DNA from: Dipylidium caninum
Lineage: Eukaryota; Platyhelminthes; Cestoda; Cyclophyllidea; Dipylidiidae
Direction: 5' to 3'
Assembly: GCA_017562135.1 (NCBI GenBank)
Contig: QEYB01000637.1
Location: 186,001 to 250,000 of the forward strand
Length of the DNA stretch: 64,000 nucleotides
Shown: positions 35,601-50,600 of the stretch, one piece after another
Layout: each line of letters starts with the position of its first letter
Position numbering within the stretch: position 1 is the stretch's first letter
Translations under genes and position numbers: made by a program
The notes under the pieces: generated by a model
What the model saw: only the letters and a program-made list of their open reading frames with translations
The model's database searches: none
Told to the model about the DNA's origin: nothing

Positions 35601-38600
35601 CATAACAAATATCCGTACTAGTCTGCTGGCTTTGATATTAGCTTCCATAAGACAAGCGAAGGAGCTGATCTGCACTTCCTCCGCCCGTTGACAAGGCATC
35701 CCCATGGCATTGACAGAAGATCCAGTAGTGCTGGCCGATACAACGGTCGGATTTCTTCGGAAACGCGTTGCCAAGGCATCCTCGGAGACAAGATTATGGG
35801 GAAAAACTGGGTGTTCAGGGGGGTAGACGTGACGACGAGCAAAAATGAGGCTGGAGCAGAGATGGCGGTAACTGATTCGTTTATTGACTTGCGCCTTGGA
35901 AGTATTCCTTTCCTCACTCCCGTCGCCAGTACCGATCTTGGCAACCGTTTCACAGTGCATCTCCACAAGCTTTTCCAAGAGCTTCAGCCGACCCACCAGA
36001 TGTGTCTGATGAAATTTGGCGGAACGGAGTAGGAAATGTGCCAGATGGGGCAATCCGCTGATAGACATGCATTCTTCTGCTAATATGAGAAAATACTATA
36101 CCTTTCATCTTAAATATGAGTTGCGGCATATCAAGTATTATTTTAAAGCATTCGGTAAGACTGGGTGTCTCGTACCATTCACCTTTTAAATATGACCAAC
36201 TTTGAGGCCAATCTACCAAACATTCCTCATTAATACATCCGAAATCATAATTAAGTTCCAATAAATAGAATACGAAAGAGTATTTAAATACTCCTCCATC
36301 TACTTACTAAATGCACTATATTTAGTAATTAGATGACTAATTGAATCAGATTAGTCGCAAACAGAGAAGACTCCGCAGCTGGAGAAGGAATGTGGATTAA
36401 ACTTGGACGTAATTACAGATTTCGTAGGAAAGAGGGCCAGCCACGAGAAGTTATTGATCGTGAATTGATTAACTCACTTGCTGGTAAAGTTTCTAGTGAT
36501 AATTTGTGCTAACGACAATATTTCTTGGGGTAAATGGGTCGGCAGCAAAAGATCAAGTTTTATGCTCTTACTTAAACAGACTACCCACTTAAAAGAACAG
36601 ATAATATTAAGGAAAAAATTTTTAAAGTATGAAAAGTTTAATCCTCTCAAGTCTCGAAAGTTGGCTTCTAACCGGATGGGTAAAATTTATTTATTCCACC
36701 ATGTAACGCCAGACTTTAAACTTGAGTGCAAATATCTACAGGGATTCTAAAATTAATCAACGTTTGTGACACTTTTAATGACACTTTGATAAAACAAGGA
36801 CTACATCAAATTACAAGGTTTTACCGCCTTCAAAAATGAAGATAACGAAACACCAGCTTAAAATCGGGCTTCAATCTTCCTTTTTATATAGTGAATTTCC
36901 TTAAAATTTAGCATCATGAACTTCTTCCAACTAAACACCTACACAACACTTGAATGCGCACTCTCGTACTTTTGAAAAGGAATGAGGATAGGTAACGCGT
37001 AAGCGGTAGGAGCACCTCACTCTCATAAATTTATGAACAATCAATTATTTGTCATTCTTCCATCATATAGATTTTTACCTAGAAAAATGAGTACTTTCAC
37101 CGCACAATTTTTTTATCTTTGGTTCCTTTATAAAAAAGACCAATGTTGAAGTATTCAAGTGTATTCCATGTGGGATGTATTTTAACAATAAAGACATGAC
37201 CCTAAAATGGTAGGAAAGCTGAAGAGAGTAAAATTCTTGTCCTCGCCATTTGCTTCCCTTGAGAAAGAGAAATCCCTTAAGGGAATTGTTTTGGCAGTCG
37301 CGATTCGATGACTCATTTTACCTCAATCTAGACTGAAAAGGACAGCGCTGTGCTTCAATTCAGTCACATTTCAAGTGACAGTGGTGCACGAAATACCTTC
37401 TCATATACGCCTTACAAAAGCAGAAGCCATATCTAGTCTACCACCGATCGATTCATCGCAAATTTGTCGGAGTAGTTACAATGCTAGTTTGAAATTTAAC
37501 AGGAAATGTCAAGTACGCTTTATAATAGCAGCCGCATGCTTGCTAAAATAATACCATTATGTAATCAACAGACATAAAAGTGAGGGAAAACTCAATAAAT
37601 TTTAATATTTGCACATATAACGCACTTTCATAGTGTGTGCGGACTTGACAAGAGGTGTAGCAAAATTCAAGAACTGTAATTTGCCGTGGGGTCATACAGG
37701 AAGTCCAAACAAAGTTTATCATATCAATTAAAATAATAATATTTCGGTTAAAACTACCAATGACATACGGAAGAAGTAATATACCGTTATTTGGTTTAGT
37801 ACTTTCTGCGGGAATTCATTGACTAAATTACCTTTATAGAACCACTTACTAGAAGCGGAGGCATGGCTACTAACTAAATAATGAAAGCGCACAAACGTAA
37901 AGGACAAACTTTCATTCTCACAATACTTGTCAGTCGGGTGAAGCAGCCGGAATAAGTGAATATGCCTGTTAATCAAACCTAGTTTTATAGAAATTCTTCA
38001 ACGGATAATAACTTCCCAGATACAGTTAATGACTATCCAACACAAAGACAGGTGGTTTGAAAACAACATATGTGAATTCATGCGCCTACTAATTTATTAC
38101 AAATGAGTTTTTTGTCAAAAGGATGTATCATTTACGTGTTCCGCTGGTTGAACGTGATTTTTACAAGTGTGTAGACCCCTTCATACTTCCGATATGAATT
38201 CTACTAAACACCTGGTAAATGGGTGACAGTGCTGAAGAAGTTCGAAGATTAATGGCTAAGGACATTACTTCAAAGAAGACTGAAAATTACCGCAATAAGT
38301 CACTTTTATCATAATTTAGCTCCCGGAACTAAATCATGGCAAGTAAATAATGTTATTGTTCATAATAATAGGTCTATAGTAGTAGACTGAATATTTCTAC
38401 TTAAATATTTACATCCTGCAAATGCAAAGATTCTCAAATAATTTCTCATTTAGCAAATGGCGGCATTATAATCCTGCATGTACCTAGATAGACCAAACAT
38501 TCAAAACACTTGAAGAATTGATAAACCTGGGAATGTGTAAAACCGAACTTGGTGTAAAAATATGCCAATCCGAGTAGCATACTATCACTGAGGCAAGAAA

Positions 38601-41600
38601 TTTAATTTGACTTCCTTACCTAAACGAAGGGTAAAAGTTGAGGAAAACTACATTGCCTCCCTTTAATGTCACCAACAAGACATGTTGTACAAAACAGCAA
38701 TAAGGTTTCAGGCATATGTCAAGATGATTCAGCTACTACTTTATGGAAAGATTTATTACTCTATTCAGACTTATATTTCCATTAGATTGCTTCATAGTGG
38801 AAACTTCATTAGCATCTAGACGTATGCGAACAATACTTGTAGTGTTCACTCTACTTTCAAATAAAATTGACTTTGACGTGGGAGTTATAACTAAATATGC
38901 AGTATTTATAAAGAATCCCAAACCACATTGCTTTCATATCAAAATTGAAGTTTATGGAATACTATTCATTACGGCGTTCATAACGAACAAAATTAAAATA
39001 ACCGTCATGTCTTCACAGCAAGATTATAAAACCGTTTTTCACCGCATACTATCACAATACGCATCTTATACACAGAAGTGTCTTTTCGAATCTAATAAAC
39101 AAATTCCGAGTTGATGGGCACATCATTTAAGTTTGATTTTATCGAAATACTCAAGTACCCAGTAAAGCACGTAAAAGATTCCTTTCCAAAGAAACAATAT
39201 CTTTGCAGAATTTTTTGAATTATCATACGCAATCGGTTAATAAAAGATCTTGGCGTTAAGATGGCTTCAAGTTAGGTGTGTTTAAAATCTGCTATCGCCG
39301 AGAAATATTAGATAAACACAGTGACAATTATTTTCCATCAAATCAAACCGTGTGGAGAAGTATGTGCAATTATCGATGCAGTATCCGATGGACTAATATT
39401 TATAACACTTATGGGTTTAACATTTGAAGGAGTGAACAACTTCTCAGCGATATAGGGAATGTACACTGGACTTGCAGTAGTTAATCGTAAAGGAAATTTT
39501 TGTAAGCACCTTGATTTCCTAAGTCAAATTTGTGAAAATTAAGTGCTACGTGTAACCGATGTTTTTTGCCAAACTATTTTATGTTGCATTATTCAGGGAA
39601 AATGGGAGAGCTAAAAGCAGTATACTACCCATTTACCAGAGCCGAACAAAAACAGGTTTACCCTTCCAAAAAAATGAAACTGATAACCGATCCAAGATTA
39701 AGTGACGTAACCGAAAGGATTTCAGCATTTTCAACTTTGTAAGCATTATTTCAAGCTAGAGACTTTTTGTATACCCCTTGCACACAAAGAGGTTTTTGAG
39801 ATAGTGAGTGAAAACAATAGATGGTATCTAAAACTTTGATTTTTGGGGTCAGACAGTCCAAATTATGGGAGCATGATTATATTTGAACAATGAGTTAACG
39901 CTTGATATCGTTCAAAAAGTAGTTCAACCCCTAGGAAATCGAATTTATCAGACCTGTATGAGGAACTTTAAATATTTACTTCCATGTTGACGGTTCTGAA
40001 TTTATTGCATCTTTATTGTATAAGCATTCGTAAACGATATTTAATCCTAAATTCTTCTTTACAGCGAAATGAAGAAATTGAAAACAAGACTCGAACTATT
40101 AAATTGTCGCCAGTATATGAGAAAGCCAGACAGAATGTTGATCTTAACATATCTGCTTTTGTCTTGCTATACATTCGAACATAAAACACGTCTTTGCACC
40201 AGCGCTTTAAAAAAAAGAACGCTTTATCATGTGAATTACAACAAAGGACATTGACAGCGAGAGAGCAGGTAATCAAGCATGTGGGACCAGTAATGATAAC
40301 GCAGTGGGTGAAACTATATTAGACTCGAGAATTAAGTATTATGGGCACTGATTATCAAAAGGACCAATATAATTAATTTTACTAACGATAAGCATTTCAA
40401 AACCTGGCTAAATGAAATTCAGAACTAATTTTGAGGGCGAATTTCTACCAAATTAAAGTCCCCGAAATGTGCATAATGGCGCGGAATTTTAGATTAAAGG
40501 TGCATAGTTTGCTCAATGAACCGTAGGGTACAAAGGAAACAACCAACGGTTCGGACATTCAGCTTTCACCGTGTTACCCAAACTATGTTTACTTACGCAT
40601 CTAACGGTAATAGCTCACTTCGGGATTAGCGATAGTAAGCATGAATTACTCCCCTTGTTAATGAACATCGCACATCCCTAATAGACTTAATATTTAAGTT
40701 GAATAAGACTCACACTTATTACTGATAGAAGACAGACTCGCAAATAGGTTTCGGACATTGTGAAGAGACAAACAATATTATTCCAAAGGTCTAACGTGTT
40801 TGTAGACAAAAGAAACATTTCCTAATTTTGATACGCAATCTTGTTAACGAAAAGTACTCGAATTGACGCAACACATTCGCAGCCGTTCCATAACAATCAC
40901 CTAATTTATGTCCCGATTTACGATAACAACCGACAATAAATCCTTCAAGCCTAAAAAATAACCATAGATGTTATGTCAATCCTATCATTAAACGTCGTTC
41001 AAACAGCAGCAAAAACATCCTTTAAGATGCGCGAAAATTCCTATCCCTCACCAAAAAGTAACGATTTTACAAAACTCACCGTTGCTAGTATCCCTCCCAA
41101 TAGACATCTCGCCTTCCTGGCCTTTGGCTAATTCCACAAGAGTCGCCAGAGCTAAGTTGGCACGCCGATGCTGGTCCGGCGGAAGAGGTAAAGAGGTATC
41201 AATCTGGGTTGTCCCATCTTCGGCCACTTTCGTAGACGTCGACGTTGTCGTTGGGAGATTTAGGTTGGCTACATTGTTAATGGGCACGTGACTCGGGGTT
41301 AAGTAGCCCCCCACGAAGATAAGAAGTCTCCTTAAGACTGGCGCAATGGTACGTTGCAATGCTGTCATTGTCTCCGAATCAAGACAAATAAGATAGCCGA
41401 GGATCTCTCGGAATGCACACTAAACGGGCATAAGAATGACACATTTAAGAAAAATATGATAGATGCTGACTGACGTTTCATTTCGTTTCCCAATTCCTCA
41501 CCTACTACAAACAAATGACTTATGAAATGATACGACTAGTGGAAGTGAGTATTATTATTTTTAGCCCTTTTCTCGGGATTTCACATGATTACCCGGCTCG

Positions 41601-44600
41601 ATATGGTTTCGAAAGTCATTATGTCCAAATATCTGCATGTCTGTGGCAGAAGTCTACATTCAAAATAGTTGACTAGGTACAAAGCTGGGCGGACTACTTC
41701 CCTTCACTATTGGAAGCGCCGTTCTCAGAAGATCCGGCAAAAAAATATAGATGCAATTAATTTAGAAAGGTCGTAGGTCTTATTCACAGATTCATTAGTT
41801 TTATTTATCCCAAAGAAATGAAAAAGATCTCTGAAGATGGATAAGAAATGCCAAAGCGATGTACATATCCACAAGATAATTGCTTCTTTTTGGAATTTTA
41901 AGTGACTTTTAGTAATGAACCTTAGAGTTTGATGCACTCGGAATACGAATTACATATTGGTAAAGTATATTTATTCGAAAATCAGTAAAGGCTTCTTACA
42001 TATGTGACTGCAGAATGGAGGGAAAGTTTGCGCTCATGAGATTAGAAAAAGACTTAAATAAAAGCCTAGGTATCATAGAGATCTTAAATAGAAGCCAATT
42101 CCGATGTAGAGAGGAAAAAGTGAACTGATCAGTTTTTAGAAGTCATCCCCCCATAACTCCATTAAAAAAAAATAAACCAAGAATACCAAGTATTCTCCGT
42201 TGGTGGTTCGCCGTATTTATTCCAAAAAATTTCCCTCAGTATTAAATTTGATAAAAAGTTGATCGCTGCTATTCAAAAACAACCATTCCATTAATCTGCC
42301 AGATAATCTCACACTACTCAAATAAATACTTATTCTCTAAGTAGTAAAAGTTCGGCCTTCAGAGGAAGATTTAGTATATTTTTTCTTCAACATTCTTTAG
42401 TTTCCAAGTAAATTCGTACCCTGCAATCGCCTCACAACCTATTTCTAACACCAGTAATTAAATACAAGTTATTTACTCGATTACGACTTCTCAAGTTTAA
42501 TTTTGATATACATGGTTTGACAGTAATGGTATCCAAGCCTGCCACAGCCTTATGTGAGTCAATCAAAGTTTGACAAGACAACTTGTAATAAAATAATATT
42601 AGGAAAACTATACTACATAACGTGACTGTAACCCAGTAAAAATCATACCAACTGTAGAATTCTTACACCCTACTTCAAGAATTTACTTATAACTTACTAG
42701 TTTGTTTGCTAAAAAATTCTTCCCAGATAAATAGTGATGCAACTTCACACTACTAAATTATTCAAAATAACTCGACAAAATGATCAGCAACTCTTATGCT
42801 AATAGTGCTACTCAGTAATCACCTCTTCTTATACTAACTGTAAAGATCTTGCGCAATGATAACAGTACCCATGCAATGATTGGCGTTTACGCAAAATTGA
42901 TTATTTAAAATATAGGACAGCGATCGTAAGATACTGCTAGTTATAAAAAACAATACGGAAGGGCACAGAGGGGTTAGTAAAAAAATTGATACACAATGTA
43001 GATATTCAGATAGTGCCCTCATAGTGGAACTACAGGCGTTATAACGGGAGATGAAACCATCTTTTACTAAAAGTTAGTATAAGCTCTTCACTAGGAACAT
43101 TTTTTAAGCAGCGCAAATTACCTTCAGATTCAAAATAGGATAGCATTGTTCCTGTTGACAGTTCCATTAGTTAATTTATGCAAAACAAGCTTATGAATAA
43201 GCCATGAAGAAAAACTGAGATGATAAATAAATTAAGAAAAATATTTGAACACCAACGCGCCTACTAAACAGTTTTGCAGAAATATGTAGCTTTTAATCGT
43301 CTTCATTTTTAAAATAATCAAAATTTACCACAGCTGGTGTTGTTCTAATCCAATTGTTGCACTTGACCGATCACATTCTTTAATAAATAGCAAGTATCAA
43401 TGAATACAAAGCGTAATTTAAATAAAAAAGGGTGGAACCAATAGTCTTGAAGTGAACCAGACGCCTAATAACAAGACGCGTGAATCAAAACTAGACTTGG
43501 CGTATGCCCATCCCTTTTACCGCGGTACGATATAGTGGTCGAATTATCGTATCGAATACTACATCTTACATGTAGAATCGCGACTTTGTCTGCTTTCGCA
43601 TTTATTTTTTTGTACGAATAACAAAGTATTAAACTTCAAAAGCCTGCGCTTTTAACGAAAAAGACCTTTAAGACCGTTTTATAAACCCGTGTTAACTAGA
43701 GTATCGTGTTAGTACAAGCACAAGTTGACGTAGGTAAAATCAATGCGAAAAGTCTGTCCTCAACTCGTAACTAATACAAGTTGACTTAAACTTATGGTTC
43801 ATTGAAATTATTTTAAATTACACAGAATATGCAAAATCTTTGTTTCGTAATAACTGCTTATCTTTCAAAAACCCGGAAAAACCCGTCGTTTTTTAGAAAT
43901 CTATTTCGTCTCTCAATCCCATACAGACACACATTTTTCACTTGAACGAAGCTTTTGATTATTATTATTTATTTACACGCAGAGGAGAGGAGTGTGACTA
44001 AGCCTTCTACGTGCGTATAATCCCTGGATAATTGTAACACAGAGACAGAAAGAAAAAATAAATACGCCTTCACTACAGTGTGCTGTATCCTCCGGGGATT
44101 TATTAGGAAGAAAAAGGGGGAGAAAGAGGCGGAATTGCAGAAACACTCGAGGAATTAGTTTAGCGCAAGCGCAGAAACTCCTTATAATCGGGCGTTGTGG
44201 ACTCACACTTTACGCTCGAGCGCACAAATTCAATTAGGTAGAAAGGAGGAAGATGGTGTGTGAAAGCCGTTTTTTTGTCCTAGCCCTTCCACAAAGCACG
44301 CCGAGCCGTCATTAATCATCGGTAGGTACAGTTGGATTGGACGTGTCGTTTTACGCTCTTGCTCCCCACCACCTACCTCTTTCGTTCTCTTCTTCCTTCT
44401 CATGTTAAGAAACTGTTTCTGTTTTGCCTTTTTTCGCTTGCTTAGTCAGTTTTGAGAAGAACACGCCTTCACACACTCAACCGTAAAGAAAAGAAATGAA
44501 ACGGTGCAATGGGTAAGGGAAGAGTTGCTGTGTTCTCTAAAAGCATCTCTACTCCCCTCCTCAAGTTGACAAAAAAATTAGCTACAACGGACTTCATTAA

Positions 44601-47600
44601 AGGCTCCTAAATTCAACTAAAATACACACCAACGAAGTGTTTAATAATGTACGTTGGAAGAAGATTGTCAAGCATTTAACACACTCCGCATACAGATTTA
44701 CATTAGCTACGTGCATTACTTGCTCCAAGGAGTTAAGTATTAGTTTGAGTAGTAATATCGATTTATTTTGCGAAATTTCCTAATTAATTCGAAAAAATAT
44801 AAACGATAATTTCGGCCTTCTAGATCGTGGAGTCGTAATAACTTTTTACCAAGAAATTTTCTGTCCTTCACTCGAAAAAGCCAACTCTTCCTCGCCTCTA
44901 GATAACAACCGACTTACCAAGGAAGCAATAAAGACTTCATCCGCCGGATCGCTAAGAAGATATTGAATTAATCTGATTGACATTCGAAGGGACTCGCAGC
45001 CAAGGTTGTTTGGTGTGGCAGAAAGGGTCTCCGACTGTTGAAGGGGAGAAGTGGTGTTTGGGGCTGTGGTCGTTTTCCTAGCCATCAACACACGGCAAAT
45101 AGTAATTTTCGCTACTTGCCGTAAAGCACTCTGTCGGACATGCCAGTAAGGTGAAATAATCCCCATGGCAACCTAAAACCGGCAAAACACATAATTCATG
45201 GCTACGTATATCCGAAGGACCAGTTGTATATTTCAATACAGCGAAGGTCACTCCCTGACTTTCTATAACCCATTTATCAATAATTAACCAAATAAATATA
45301 TGAAAAGTAGATAAGCAAAAAGTTGGAAATAAGTACTTAAGGTTCCGGGAACTGGGCAAACCCTCTGTTCACATAAATGAAAACTCGAGTAAAATGAGGT
45401 TACCACTTCCCATCTAATTTAAACAGATATTGCCTGAAATCGCCGCCATTCCATTTCAATCTGTAAATCATTTCAATAGTTTTTCATGGTGGATTCGGAG
45501 TTATTTATGTATGGCTAATGATTTAAGGTGAAATCCCTTCCACTTATTAATCGTCTGAATTCTTTCATTAACCGAGTAATAGCAGGAAAATACCAATTTT
45601 ATTGGGAAAACGCCCCATAAGTGCAGTAAAGAGTACGATAAGTTGATCAAATATTTCACTCGAAGTTTACATATAACATTTAAAATTAGGCATTTATTTG
45701 ATTACTTAATACATTATCCAACACGATAGTTTGGCTACCTTTACAAAAAAGATTTTTTAATCAGTAAATCTTAGCAGACGCCTAACTTTCACACACCTCT
45801 TCTGAAAAGACCGATTTCCATACAGTTAGATTGCCCCTCAGTCCAGGAATTATTTGGTTCTGTAAAAGCAGGAGATTTGTGTGATCCATTCCACTAGGTG
45901 TACAAATAGACACAGCTTCTTGAGTTGGCTGAGGTGGAGATAAAGAGGGAAGAATCCGACGCGCTCCACCCTCGGGCAAGTTTGTAGGTGTCAATGCATT
46001 AGTCCAGACGCGTCCACAGACCGGACAGTACAGCGACCCCGTCTCGTTCTCGCATTCCTCTTGCCCTACAGCCAAAATCCCGATTGATTCGTATTAAATT
46101 CCTTACGGTCATCCATAGTTCCGATTTAAGAAAGACTAATATTTCCTATTTGATGTGATAAATCACGATGGATTCGTGCACAGATATATTAACATAATTG
46201 AGTTGTAAAATAGGACAGTTCACAAATAATTTTAGCTGGACAAGAATGATCCTTTGCTTTTTTGTCCTCATCGTATCGAACCCTAACACCCATTAAGTCA
46301 CTAGCCTAGTGTACACGTATGCTCATGGCCATAAATCGAAATGTCAAAATAAAACATCTTCGCGATAAGAGTATTGTTGGAAAGTATTCAAAAACAGGTA
46401 AAACCAACAAGAGCAACGCCAGCGCGCAGTAACGGGAAAACCAATGCCACGTTGACACGTCATGTGAATGTAACCTGCAGTGTGGATGCCTGAGGCATGC
46501 TTCCTGCATGCACAGGCGCGCACACCCAAAGCTGAGTAACTTCCACTGTCTCCCCTTCCACTCCCTACACCAACACGACGAGTAGCGTAGTCACCTCACA
46601 AGCAACGTGATGAGTCATGCGAAGTCACAATTCAAACGCTTCTGCTGGCGTGTCTCATCCGTACCTCAGTATCACTAGGGTATATTTCAATGTGAATAAA
46701 CGCTCTAACCACGGCAATATATCCGATGAATATTTGCGAATTGATATTCTTGCATTCGAAATATTTAAACCCAAAAACATAATTGGGTGAAAAAGGCCCT
46801 TACTTACGCCTTATCAGTAGTGATCTTCCTCGAAAAAGAACAAATGACATGAGCATCAATTAAACAGTAGGAACGTCTCAATATCACACACGTACTGATT
46901 TATATTTCCGGTTTAGCAACGTTGAAATAGATCTAAAACCTAAGTGCATTGTGAATTTTATTAGAAAGAGTACAGAACAATTATGACGAAAAATCAAGCC
47001 ATTTTTAATTTGACAACAAAACCTCAACTTCGTCAATGCTCAAGTCATTCGCCAGGAGTCAGGATTTCGTAGACAAGTCTCACATCATGGAGTGAAGAAC
47101 AATCACATAATACTGTGATCTGTGAAGCCTTGTAGATTTCTAAATGTGTGCGGCAATCTTACTAGAAAATCCAACGGATAAAGATATAAATACCAGAGCT
47201 CCGGAGGAATTTAAAATGAGCTATAATATGGTCAACAAAGGAAATCGCTTTTCATCACCGGATTGTCAAACAGCGTAAACAATGGGAGGACAACCGGGAT
47301 TTACGAATTAATTGGAGTGAAAAACAAATACTTCCTATTAATTCACGCAGGAACGTACAAGCATCATGGAAACAAGTTTGGGGAAAAAAAGAAGGCGTCA
47401 CCATTTTAACTTAATACACTCGCTCGAATGTGAATGAAATCAAGCCTACCCAGAAGATCTATCTTGAAAACCGGTTACCTGTAAAGCCTTACCCAAGTTA
47501 TTTTGCTAAATAAGCAAAGATACGAATATCACAAACTTTAAATTACCATTGCTTAAGCTTCTTACATGAAATCAAAAAATCGTTCATGCCTTAATGGCTA

Positions 47601-50600
47601 TTTATTTTTACTTATCCTCTATCAGGTAACTTTTTTATACTTCATCGGAAAAAATCTATTTTATGAGGTATACAAAGCAGAAATTTACCTACCAGAGTTT
47701 TCTTAAAAGGTCTGACGTCGTTTCAAACGAACCCCGACGAAGTTCGTTTTACCACTAATGTTATACTTATACAATTGTGATATTAAAAAGGGAAATTCTT
47801 TTGCATGCTCTATTCTGGTAATTCTACACTAAAATTAGAAACAATATTCCGGTTTGCGTAAGAAGCACGATACATTGTCTTGAAATCGGTAGTATACCGG
47901 TATTAATTCGTTTACCGTTCAGCAGTTACACTGTCCTGCTTGCACACGCTCGCATATTTGCTGGGGAGCTAGCTTAGTGATTTTAAAAATCAAATGTCGT
48001 CACCACCACTATCACTAAAACCATCCGAACTATCGTTATTATCTACCTCTGTCCTAGCTATAGCAATTTGAAGGAGTTAATGAGTCACTTAAACCTCCAT
48101 CACCGCCATCGCCAACACCACCAGGCGAAGGCAGCTGTTTATCGTATGTCCAGGTAGATTTGATGGACGTTTCCTTCTCTCCTCCCTCCTCTCTTACTCC
48201 CCACACAAAGCCTGACATATTTCTGGGGTGGGTTTAGGGGTGAGAGGCATTAAAAACTCCTATCCCTGTCGTCCACTTCCATTTCCACCCTACCTCGTCC
48301 TCCCAGAGGTAGAATTAACTGTACAAAATTTAGTCGAGCCTCGTTTCACTCGTCTGCGCACCAATCCTTAATGCTAATTAAAAACATTTAACTTTCTCCT
48401 TGACGAAGAGGGTGGATACAGTCAGCCGTGGCTTGGCCTTCGAGTTCGTAACAAGATAAAGAGGTCAGAGAAAGCAAATTATAAAGTCGAATGAAATAAA
48501 TTTATTATGCATAATACTGGGAAGAAATCTTTAAAAATTTTCCCATTATCTTTAACTTTAGACATTTGATTACTTTTCAAATTTGTATAGTCAAAGGGAA
48601 GCAAAAAGGTGTCGACAGCATATCCTCACTCTGAAAACCACTCAATTCCCTTTATCCACAATTAATGGTGACCGGTGGTATGCAGTGCTATTTTCTGCGG
48701 TCGTACGAAGCAAAAAACCGTTTCATTTCGAATCGCAAACTTCCGACAAAATTGATTAAATCATTTAAATCTAATATTGGAAGGATGGATGACGGTAGGT
48801 TCCTTAATCCGTGAATGAGAAAGTTCTACGAGCTTTACATACGTACTTAAACTTGGTTACATATTTGACAATAATTTCCTCTAAACATTAAAAAATGTTC
48901 ACATTATCATACATTTGTATGATCTCCAACACATAGCTCAAGGAATGCTTGCAAACCGTTATTGCGTACCAGTAAATTGCTCCATATTTTACCGCAAAAT
49001 AGAACAGCTTTTTAAGTGATATAAAAAAGTTTCTACCAAAGAGTACTAAAACCATTGTCGGACATTAAAGACAATTTTAATTAAAATTCTCAAATTTAAC
49101 TGAGCTTGTTTAGCTTGTTTGATTTTGCATCACACTGTTCATATCGTATGCGGATGTATCATGATATCCTTTGATATAAAAATCCATTATTTGTAATTCC
49201 CTGCTAACTCACAGATACGAAAGCATTCCTGATGGAAAGTAACTCCACAGTCCACAGATGAGCAAACGGCAGCGGATGGTTCAGGAAGAGGTCGAAGTTC
49301 GCGTAAACACAGCCGGCAGGCTGTGGCCATTTCCATAGATATAATGTCAGGACTGGTAGAACGACGTGACTGTCCAGTCAGGGTATCGTCCACAGAAGTG
49401 CTGTGTCTTGAGATAGCCACCATGACTACTCCCTGAGAGGAGGTCTCTTCGAATCGACTGCTTCGACTCGATGAGGAAACCGCCTCTGTCTCAGGATCAG
49501 TCTCAGGATTTGAGCTTGGTTCACCGATCGGTCGAAAAGTCGTGGAGAGGGCGTGCCTGATACGAAAATACAATAACTCTTAACTATATAATGAGATTTT
49601 AAGCAAGATGGTACATTTTTAGGACACTGCAGGAATTTCATGAAAAAGAACCATGTTGACTTTGAAAGTCATTTTTCCTAGGTTAAAACCGATGACGCTA
49701 TCAATACAAACGTTCTATTCACGAAAAACATGTCAATCAGCCTTTTTCTAATCCCTTACCAATTCTCAGTTATGGAATCGATATTGGTAGTACTGATATC
49801 ACTACAAATTATAATGGAAAATTAAGTACCGTTTGGATGGACATATCGCTCAAAAAGGCATGCAAGTGATGAATAGAGATGCCTCTCTTATCACGGTGAA
49901 TATCTGATATAATTCTCTATTAACCAGTACGAACTAATCAACCATTACAGTCACAATGATTACTAGTATTTACCTGGTTTTAAGTATTTGGGCTAACTTT
50001 AAATCGTCGCAGCAAGTGAGCTACGAGGACACACTAAAGATATAGTGTCAGTTTTTCAATGCCTCTTCGGTATATAGCAATAGTAGACGATCTTATCTGG
50101 TGAAGATTTATTCTCTTTCTCCTCCTCATGAGACAAAGTAATTCAAAGGAAATAAGCTTTCAAGCCCCTCACATATTCCTAGGAAATTTACGATTCCTCA
50201 AACTATCATTAATTTTACAGTTTTTACTCGATACTTTAAAACCTAGAAGAAAACTAACACTAATGACCCATTGGTCGGCTTACAAATGGGCTACTGATCA
50301 GGGCCTACATCACCGAGGTCCACAACGGCATGAACTAATTCATTCAAATACCGAAAGAAAAATGATATCATTACAATTAAAATAAAAGTTCTAACTTAAC
50401 AAGTCATCCAAAATATCTGCATCTATTCTTTCTGAGAAAAAGGTTCGTTAAATCATTGCTGAGAATGATGTCTAAAAAATCACTGGTGTTATAAACAAAA
50501 CCTGACTTTTTGGCATTTGAAATGTAGTGATCTTCGCTAGAAGGGGAAACACTATTGTCGCCCCTGTGACTGGACACGCAAAAAATCACCCAAGAGAGCA

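Noticed and set aside
36090..36261. Minus-strand open frame upstream of MAP3K1 exon 7, looking like an extra exon
   Set aside because: Joining it to exon 7 would need an intron of about 22 bp, and exon 6 (41080) already joins exon 7 in phase with a GTGAGT donor.
38743..39114. 123-codon plus-strand frame in MAP3K1 intron 6
   Set aside because: Ile/Phe/Lys-rich composition typical of AT-rich chance frames; no domain and no splice or promoter context.
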